Of a stretch of 64,000 nt of DNA, positions 9,433-19,700 are shown one piece after another. The stretch comes from Ascoidea rubescens DSM 1968 (lineage: Eukaryota > Ascomycota > Saccharomycetes > Ascoideales > Ascoideaceae): assembly GCF_001661345.1 (NCBI RefSeq), contig NW_017962931.1:124001-188000 (forward strand), given 5' to 3'. Within the stretch, counting starts at the first letter, position 1, and every line of letters begins with the position of its first letter. The notes under the pieces are model-generated. The model saw only the letters and a list, made by a program, of their open reading frames with translations. It had not been told where the DNA came from and did not search any database. A program made the translations under genes and the position numbers.

Positions 9433-9610
9433 ATAATCTATTGATAATTATTAATTTGTTCTATAAGATGATTTATAAAAAGGTTTAAATGTATCTCTAA
9501 TGTTATTTTTTTTCTGTTTTCTGTTTTTTTTTTGGATTTTTTTAATTATATAAACTTGCATTTTGCATTTCAGTGTCTTCAGTTGCACTTTTTTAGATTT
9601 TTCTATTCTA

Positions 9611-10306
9611 TCAATCAAATACTTTTACCCATCTAAAATATTTAAACCACCTAGGCTCAACTAATATACAGTTTGCATTTGCAACTCTAATCGGGGCTTC
9701 ATATTCGTTTAATGGCAATGTTTCTACATGGCCATCAATAACAACCTTTCTTCCTTTTGATGAAACAATTTTAGCTCTCAAAACCAATGTTGCATCAGTT
9801 TTGATTTCATTGACAAAATCGATCGATAATTTAGCTGTAACACCTCGTTTACTGGGTAATCTATTAAACCCACAATAACACAATCCTTCATCTAGCATGA
9901 TTGAAACAATCCCATTATGCAAACGACTGTTCTTGTTATTCAAATCAGAACCAACATGATAAAATCCTTTCAAAACCCCTTCTTGCTTGTTTAAAAAATA
10001 TATTGGATCAATATCAATTTTGTTGGATCCATATAATAGCCCCTGTGAAACCTGATTAGTTTGATATGACTTTGGGATTGCAGAACTCACTCTACCCCCA
10101 ATAAATTCCTTATCATTTTTGGCAGATAAAAACTCTTCATTTCTCTGTATCAAATCTAAAATGTCCAAACGATGCTGCTCTGTAATGGATTTGGTGTTAA
10201 GTTCTTTATCATTAAGCGACTGGCCTACTGCTTGAGTGTATGAGCCATAACCGCTAAAAAAACCCAAAGAAGAGCCTATAAGTCTTCTAAATGCTACAAA
10301 TGCCAT
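9611..10306 (-). CDS. FMP10: Mitochondrial hotdog-fold thioesterase-like protein (FMP10/UPF0644 type)
   Basis: 231 aa from ATG 10306. The first 20 residues (M-A-F-V-A-F-R-R-L-I-G) look like a mitochondrial presequence. Residues about 115-225 form a hotdog domain: the helix S-R-L-H-N-G-I-V-S-I-M-L-D-E-G is the PaaI-type H-N-G-x-x-x-x-x-L-D motif, followed by strands such as T-A-K-L-S-I-D-F and A-T-L-V-L-R-A-K-I. It resembles the S. cerevisiae mitochondrial protein Fmp10, a thioesterase-like protein of unknown substrate. It is convergent with PXR1 and shares a short 180-bp AT-rich 3' spacer. Confidence 0.7.
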   Translation of the reverse strand: MAFVAFRRLIGSSLGFFSGYGSYTQAVGQSLNDKELNTKSITEQHRLDILDLIQRNEEFLSAKNDKEFIGGRVSSAIPKSYQTNQVSQGLLYGSNKIDIDPIYFLNKQEGVLKGFYHVGSDLNNKNSRLHNGIVSIMLDEGLCYCGFNRLPSKRGVTAKLSIDFVNEIKTDATLVLRAKIVSSKGRKVVIDGHVETLPLNEYEAPIRVANANCILVEPRWFKYFRWVKVFD

Positions 10307-10725
10307 TGCTGTGTCTGTTTTTTATAACAAACCTGTATCTTTTAACTGGCCTTTATCTCTTATCTACAAAGCGGTTAGACTTTTTTCTCTCCGAGCTCTC
10401 TTCGAATAAAATTGCCTCCAAAACAAATTTACCCGAAAATGCGATTTTTACTGTTTTCTTACATGGTTCGATGTTTTAAAACAAAATACCAGATTTTTAA
10501 AACTGAAGAAATTTCACTAAATGCCAAAAATTAAAATAAAAACTCAATTTCTAATTCAAAAAGGATAAAAATATAATAAATAAGAATAAAAAATAATAGA
10601 AAAATTAAAAAATTAAAAATTAAAACTTTAAAATCCCAACCAACAGAATTTTCAACCAAAATTTAATTTAATAATAAAATATATGAATTAACAAAATGAA
10701 TACTGCAACATAAAATGAAATCAAA
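10307..10725. other. Spacer between TOM1 3' end and thioesterase 5' end
   Basis: AT-rich, about 420 bases. The TOM1 side (10500-10725) is A-rich; the thioesterase side has a short pyrimidine/GC patch near 10380-10420. No gene seen. Confidence 0.5.
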
Positions 10726-13700
10726 TTAAGCAAAACCAAACCCTTCATGACCTTCAGTAATTGCTAAAAGAAGAGCTGTGCGCAAATTCTCATATGACTC
10801 GTATTGTGGCAAGTCGAGTTGATTGAAACAAGTATGAGCAGAAGGCAAACGATCTGTTGCACCATAAACCCTATGAATGGCAAATTTCTGAGTTCCATCA
10901 ACACCAGCTAAAGAAGAAAACCCTTCTAATGGCACTTTGCTTGTACCTGTAACAAATTGCAATAGTTTGGCCCTTTGTTCTTTATCAAAAGACTTGACCG
11001 CTCTCCAAAACCATCTGATAACTGTGCTTGATGGAGAATAGTTCTTGTAAATGGTGTTATTCTTCCAGTCATCCACATCTATATTAGGCAATCCTGATAT
11101 CAACAATTCTAATTCTTGTTCATTAAAAATTCCAACCAAGTCTTTGGGAATTATTTCGTAAAACCCAATAAGGAAATTATCAATTTGTTCTTTAACACTA
11201 GTCTGTAATCTGAATTCAACCACTTTTTCAACATAATCCTTTTTGTTTTCATTTGTCAACGAAATATTTCTTCCGTTAGGCATTAAATCATAAACTTTTG
11301 TCACACCAAAATCATTGGTTTCAACAGAAAAAGTCTCAGTTAAAACATCGGTGATATCATTGTTTAAAATCCATTCAACAGATTTATAATATTCAGGATC
11401 CAAGTTCTCCATATCACGTAAAGAAACTTTTCTTCCGAGGAGACTTTTGTAAAGAGCTCTACTAAAATGACAATCTAAAAAGCACCCATCAAAAATGGCT
11501 TTTCCAATTATTGTTCCAATAAATTTGAAATAGGATAAATGATCGGGGTTAATTCCAGACATACGATTTGGATGAAATGTAGTTTTATCACTAGCAACAG
11601 GAGTAAATAAAACATAATCAGGATTGAACATTTGTCGAGACAATACTTGATACCATTCTCTTGTTACTCCACCAGCATCAAGTCCTGCCTCTCCTTTGAA
11701 TCTAATTTGAAGCCTTGATGCACGAATGTCATCCCGTTTTTTGTAAAATATAGATCGATAGGAATCAAAAAACACATTATTACGACTAACTGCAACATTC
11801 AAGCCTCCCTTAGAAGGAAACTTCAAATGTAGTTGCCTGTCAAAATAGCTTTTTTTATTGTCAAATTCTAACGCTCTTGGATTCTTGACCAACATTGAGA
11901 ATGGCCCACTCATCAATTTCGGATTATTTCTAACCATTTCATTCAATATTGTTTTATGTTGATCAGTGAAAGAGTAAAAAAAGTTTTCGATCGACTCACT
12001 GGTAAAATTAGAATTAGTTAAATCAATTTTTTGTAATTCTCTATCCTTAAGATCTTTAATTTTACAATGCTTGCAAACAACCATTAGAGCTTCAATCAAA
12101 GGTAACAAAGCAGTTGAAACATGAGAAAGATGTTTTTTAGTTTGAAGCTTCCCCAAACAATTACTCAACGCTGTCCATAATGATCCCAATTGAAATTGAA
12201 TATAATTATGGAATAATGCATCATCTTTTTCAAGTTTATCTGAAGAAACATCTTTCTTTTGTGTTAAATAGTCAAATGCAGTTAAAACTCTGACTAGCTT
12301 TGTCTGATCAGAATTTGGCAAAACAAATTTGGAAAGAATGTTCATGTCAAGATCTTGCCCTTTTGGAGTTGATTCAATACACAAAACCAATTTTTGAAGA
12401 TCGAACACTATTGATTGACTTAGGGTTTGAGTTAGATTCGATAATTCATTGATAAAAACATCTTTTGCACCAGGAAGAGAACACAAATTATGCATTGAGC
12501 TTAGAGTTTGTTGAAATGTTTTACTAGAAGAACAAACATCTGAAACTAAAACAAATAGTATTAATTTCAAATTTTCTGGTGGAATGATAGGAAAATCAAA
12601 ATCTTTATGAGATTTTTCAGCGGAAGGGTTTTCTAGTTCAGTCTTTTGGTCTTTGGAAGACAGTTCGGCCGTTTCTTTTGCATCTGGTTTGTCCTGCTCA
12701 ATTTCAATTTGGTTTTCAGAAGATTTATCTTTAACTAACTTATCTTTCTTTAATTTGGCAACTTTTAAGGGTTGCGTAAGCATTTCAAATATACTAGACA
12801 ACAACTTAATTAAAGATGATTCCAGTCGGATGGTTGGTTTTTTGAGTAAAGAAAACAAAATGTTAATAGGATACTTATGTTCTGGATTAACCTTTTGATT
12901 GTTTTTATTAGGAGAATAAGTTACTTCATGTTCTGTTAAAAAGTAAAAACGTAGTGGAGAGCGACACTTAAACAGCTGATGAATAGCATATAAAATCTGT
13001 GTAGCAACGGTAACAGTAGTTGTACCAGTAGGGAACTGAGACATAAAAATATCTTTTATCTGACTGGAATTTGATTGGAAGTTTGAACTTTTGTTTAGAA
13101 ATCTAGCACGATATGATAAAAACACAAAAGCTTTTTCTAAGGATTTTTGCTCATTGATTCCATCATCAAGTAATGAAAGCAATATATTAATGAGCTCAAA
13201 CCTAGTTTGTTTATTCAAACACAAAAACTGGAATATTTCATAAAACATTCTTCTCTGCTCTTTTGATTGAGGATAAAATAGGAAACGAAGTATTGAGCAT
13301 ACACCAGATTTATCGACCAAGGAAGTAAAATATCTGTGATTAGATTTTTCTGTAAAAGGAGCAGAAAAAGGATGAAGGAAAGACCGGGATAAATCTGGTA
13401 TAGTTGTAGGAACAACAATATCAATTCCAGCTGGCATAAATAAACGCTCATCAATACCTCTGTCTCCATCTGCACCTTCTACATTATTGTCATTATCTTC
13501 ATTTTCACTATCTTCATTTTCACTATCTTCGTTGTCATCATTATCATTATTATCACCATTATCATCATCATCACCATCATCATTCTCGTCATCGTCGTCG
13601 TCGTCATCATCATCATCTTCCATATCATTAGTGTTCAAAAATTGATTAACTCCACCAAAAAGTCTTTCATTTCCAGAAAACATGGAAGCAGGACTAATAC

Positions 13701-16700
13701 GACTATTAACAGCTTCATCATCAAGAATAGCGTCTCGAAGATGTGCTGGTAAAGCTTCAAAAAAATCTGGATCAATCTCACGAGTATGAACTCCTCCTGA
13801 ACTAACCGCTTCTAACCTTCGTTGACTAACATGATCTGTAAAAACAGTTTCTCTTAAACCTTCTGGCAAAGCACGAAGAAACTCGGCATCAATATCAGTT
13901 CCGCTAATATCAACATCTACACCACCAATTTGAACATATACAGGCTGTCTTGGTTGTGTAGAACCGGATAATGCCTCTTCCTGTTGCTGCTGACGTCGAG
14001 CTTCAATGGCAGCTTCAACTTCAGCTTTGGCTGCGGCTGCAGCTTTCTTTTGTTGTTGTCTGATTTTTTTTCTTTTTTCCATCTCAACTTTTTTACGTTT
14101 CTTCTCAATCTGTCTCGCTTTTTCAAAAAATTCAAAACTTGCTTTGTATATGATGTTAATAATTTGAGGGATCACTCTTCTAGCCTCAGAATCAACATCT
14201 TTATAGAAGTAACTAGCAGCATCACGCCATCTATCTAAAGTCGATTTAAACAAGAAAGAAGAGCTTTTAGGCGAACTTCTTCTAATAATTCTTCTTCTGA
14301 ACTCAGGTAGCCTTGCTATATTATTTAAATTGAATGATCTATCAGGGAAAGTTTGAAAAAACCTGCCTCCAGTCTCAAATAAATTATTGAAAATAGGAAA
14401 AAATCTGTCCAAACGGTTATGTTGACGACGATTAATATGAGCTCTAAGACTATTACCAGTCATATCAAACCGGAACACATTTAGCTCCTCCGAAGAGTCA
14501 TCATCATCATCGTCGTCATTGCCATCGTCGTCGTCGTCATCATCATCATCATCTTCTTCTTCTTCTATATCTTCATCATCGTCATTATCTTCATCATCAA
14601 TATGTTGATGAAACTCTAATTCATCAACTTCAGAAAAATACTCTCCACCATCAAAACTATCATGAGTAAAACCATCTCTATAATCATGTGTGCCATACCA
14701 GTCATCAAATATTATATCATTATTTTCATCGGATGGATCAATATTAAGAGAAAATATAGAGTGGTCATCATCTACTTCTTCAAATTCATGATTTTCAGTC
14801 CAGTCATTCAAATCAATAATACTGCTTTCATTTTCGGATTCTTGGATATCTTGACTGGAAACTTCCAAATCTTCACTTTCAACATTTATTAAAATGTCAT
14901 CCTCTCCAATAACTTCATATACATCAGAGTCTTCATCGATTGCTAATTCCATTTCAGATCCAGTACTAGAATTGTCATATATATCATCTTCTTCTTCGTC
15001 TTCATCTTCTTCTTCGTCATTGTCACCATCATCACCATAATCATAATCAGATTCCATTTCATTTGAAACATCACTTGAAAAAGAAGAACTTCTGTTAGAT
15101 GAAGTTTCATAATTTTCCACCAAAGATCTAATGTAATCTTCGCCTTCACCCTCCCCATCAACAGATTTTTCAGGTTTAAAATATTCTTGATACCTAGTTT
15201 TAATATTACCAAGTAGATTTAATGGTTTTAAGCATTCTTTGATAATCACTTTTATAAACGGTATATTAAGATCAAGCTCAGAAATAATAGAAGTGATTTG
15301 ATTGGGAATTCCTTTATCAAGCATAATCTTTCCAAGATAAAATAAATCATTACTGGTTGATACTTTATCAAAACAGCTTTCATGGACATTCCCAAAAACA
15401 GGAGAAATTAAACTACTGCAAACTTGAACTAAATTGATTATTTTACTGTATCTAACTTCAGCGACTTGTTTGGAATCATTACTGTCCTTAATAGCCTTGC
15501 ATAAATATTCAATTGTGTGCCTTCTGATACTCGACATGACTGGGTCTTCCTTTTTGGGATCAGGTAATTGATCATTTTCTGAAGGGGATGCCAACAATGC
15601 AGTTATAGCAAGTCTGGCAAATGTAGCAATCTCTTCTTTTGCCTTCAATTCTGTTGAATCTTGTTTTACTAGAAAATTAGTGCATATTAATTTATGGAAG
15701 AAAAAATTAACAGACGTGGAATGAAACTTCAATCCAGATGATTGATGAAGTCTTGAGTAGGTGATAAAATCTAACTTTGCTTTTTTGTAAGAGGATATGA
15801 TTTCAATTATTACATGCAATATAAAAATCATATACTCCAATTTAGAATTTTTACTTTCTTTTTCAATTTTGCTTTCTTTTTCTTTTGAATTGCTATCCTT
15901 ACTTTTTGTTGATATATTTTTTTTTGAAACTTCCATCAATTCAGTTAATAAAAACTTCATGACTTCAGTTAGTTGGGCATCAGATTGATTCTTTTGAGGT
16001 GTCTTTTCCCATTTTTCTTCTAAATTCACATCTAACATAGGTATATCTTCACTGGATTTTTCATCTGAAGTTTGGTTGAGATTTTTTTTTATATGTCCTT
16101 TAATGTCATCTTTAAATTTCCCTTTTGAATCAATTTTCGATTCAATCTTCAGAATATTTAAATTATCCAATTCGGCCTTACAATCATCTAATCTTAAATT
16201 TTCAGTAATTAAAGTAACATATTTTTTAGGATCTCTTAAAACCAAAGGAGATGTTTCTTTTATAATATTTGTCAAACTGTTTTTCGATCCATGGTTACCA
16301 ACACCTAATGCTCGGCTAGAATTTTCAAACACTTCGTCTAGTCTCTTTGAAATAACTCTTTCAATATACTCAGGTGTTTCATACAACCTTCTCACCAACG
16401 TTATCAAATAATTTTTTAGTTTAGAACTTTGAAATTTATCATGGAACTTGTAGAAAGACTGAAATAAAAGCTTAATTAATGAAGATTGGCAAACTTTTAA
16501 GCAATTTAGGTAATCCTGAGTATAAATCAACATTGCCTTAGATATAGCTAATGCAGATTCAACTTTATCAATTGTTTCAATTTTTAATAATTTATTAAAA
16601 ACAGAATCAGTGATTTCAGTTGGTAATTGATACGGGTTTTCAATTTTTGGCTGATCTATTAAAACCACCGACTTCACAGATAACTTTTCGATTTCAGGAA

Positions 16701-19700
16701 GTTGAGAAAAAGACAAAATATCATTAAAAATATCTAAAGCAACAGGAAACCATTCAAAATCAATGTGTTTTGGATTAAAAGATTCTTCAAAAAGTTGAAC
16801 ATATCTTTCAAGGATAGAATTAGAGCCCATTAATGTTTCATCATTGTGTAACAAAGAAAAAAAAAGAGACAAAATAGCAGATAGTTTATCATCAGCTTTG
16901 GATGTTTTTAATTCCCCGAATAAAGACATTATAATCAGTAAAAGTGTAGGATATATGCCATTTTCTTCCTCTAAAGATTTAGAATTAAAGTATGGCTTTA
17001 GAAGACGGATCATAATAGAGATGGGAACTACACACTTTGGATATTGCTGAGAAATATAAAGCCATTGATCTAAGAAACTTTTAAAATTTTCCTCTCTCAA
17101 CTTTACCAAATCTTTCATTGTTCTGTATGATTTATATTGTGCCCTTATAGGTATACAGCTAGGAGCAACATATTTGCTTTTATTTGCCTTAGCATTAATC
17201 TCAAGCCATCTTTTCGCATCTATTTGAAAGCCTGGAGGATGAATTTCTGAAGAAAGAGGTATCAACTCATTCCTTGTTACCTTCAAAAATTGAATTGCTT
17301 CTTCTTCTGTCATACCTAATGACTTGATATATTCAACCCTACTTTTTGCAGTGCCAACATTATTCCAATTGAGTGGATAGATGTAACTAGAATCATCTGG
17401 CCCGAGCGGTATATCTGTAGTTGAATCAAATACAAATCTAGAAATATGAATGATATTTTCCACAACATCATTTGATATCCTTACTTGACAGTTTTCATTG
17501 TATATAGGATCGTCAGCTTTCAAAACCATTTCTAACACACCAAATGAAAATAACTTTGCTTGCACCAGAAAACGATCAGCAAGTTTTGAATATGAGATGC
17601 TTAACCTGTTTTTATTGTGATCATATAAATCCACACTAAATGGAACAGGAGAAATCTTTTCTTTTGTTATGATGTTTTTGATCAACTTCAATGATTTCAA
17701 TATAACTCCCATGGTTGTACTTTCTTTATTAAAAAGAAAGTACTTTAATTGATTCATTTCCTCGACTTTTTTTGGATCTAAAGTAGCTAGGGAATTCCAG
17801 TAACCAGAAATTATATCTTTAATCTTAATAAATCCATCATATTGCATAAAACAAATAGCAGTTGATGTTTGAGATTTTGTTTTTGAAAATAATAAATAAT
17901 TTATAAATGAAATACATATTATAAGGTAAGCAGTATCATTGAAATCACTTCTTCCTGATGTTTTATCAAGCATAGACACTAATTCATAAGCGATTTCTTG
18001 TGATATGAGAATCGAATATTTCCTATAATCAGGAAATGGCTCTTGATCTTGATTTCTTCCTAACATAGACAGAGAACCTAATTTGCAAAGAATTGTACAA
18101 ATGGATGTTTGAATGCTATTTAAAATCGTTCGAATTTGCAATGTGTTTTTAAATTTTACATCTGTCTTAGCTAATTTTTTTAAATGCTCGGCCTCTTTTT
18201 CTTTTTCTTTTTCTTTTTCCTTTTCATTTTCATTTCTCTTTTTGGGATTTTTGACATAAACTTGAAAGGGAGAATCAAAGGATTTGTCTGATAAAGTGTG
18301 TTCCACATAATCTTCTGGCATTGATGTTTTCAATAAGATTTCTTCCCAAGCACACCTGCCATATAATCTGCAAAGTGATTTAATAAAATGAATACCCTCA
18401 GGTTTTGAAAAGACATCCGTCATAAGACTAAGTTTTTGATTAGATTCAATTAATGTAACATTCCTTTCACTTAACTTTGATAAAAAGTGCAAAAATAAAT
18501 TCAATTTATTTAGATTCTGCAAGCAAATTGAACCATTTGATTCATTTCCATTTTCAAATTTAGTGAAATATGAAACTTTTGTATATTCTTTATAATCAAA
18601 AAAATCCGAAACACTTTTAATTAAATCCAAAGACTGATCAAGAATTAGTTTAAAAGCTTTATCATCTTTAATCTCTATTAAAGGTTCTAATAAACTCACA
18701 GTAAAGAAGTTAAAAGGGACTTTATCAAAAACCAAAAAGGCAAGCCAATCCTTAAAATCTATTTTTTCAAAAAGAACTTTCCACGATAGACCTAGCTCAA
18801 GCAATTGAGAAATACATGTTGAAGCTAATTCTATAAGAGCCACCTGATCATCCTTTTCGTCTAATATGGAGGAATCGGAGTTACCTTTCTTGCTATCATC
18901 AATATTTTTGGAGTGAAATAGAGATTTTCCATCAGAGGATCGATAAAATTGAATGCCCTTTAGTTTGGAGACAGTTAATTGGGGAATCTCTTTAACAATT
19001 CTGACCATTTCTTTTAATACTATAGGCTTTAAATCGGGATAGTGTCTGGCCAATTCATCAAACAAACTTCCTGGGAAATTCAAATATTCCTTTGAAGTTA
19101 ATTCGGTTGCATATTCTACATTATAAAAAATTTTATCAACAACTTTTGTTATTAAATTATAATCTTTAACTTTTTGTAAACCATCTTTATTGAGACAAAT
19201 TGCATTGATCATTTCCAAGATTGCTCTGATCAAATCAGTATCAGGAGAGAAAAAAATTTTGAATTTGTTAAAGAAAAAATCAATTATTTTTGACTCGGTT
19301 AATATTGGATAAGAAGTTGGTTCTTGATGAATTATGGTAGTTATAATAGTTAAAGTACTTGTCAAAATTTTTGGTTTAAACAAATCACAATTGTTCAAGA
19401 CCTTATTAAAGGAGCTTAGAATTGGGGAATCAAATAAATTTCTAGTTCTCTCAGTTGAATTAGACCTGATTAAATGGTGTGTGAATTTTAATAATTCTTT
19501 CAAATAATCTGAAGTTGCGATTTTAATTAGGCTTCTGTCATTTAAATTTTCATCCATTTGATTGAAATTTTCAAATTCTTTGTATAGGATTATTTCTTGA
19601 TTTTTCAAGATAAAATCCACTTCATCATTTATTGCACTAATTAGTAATTTAAAGCCATTTTTTTCAATAAAAGAACCTAGATTATCAGGATAGGTATCGA

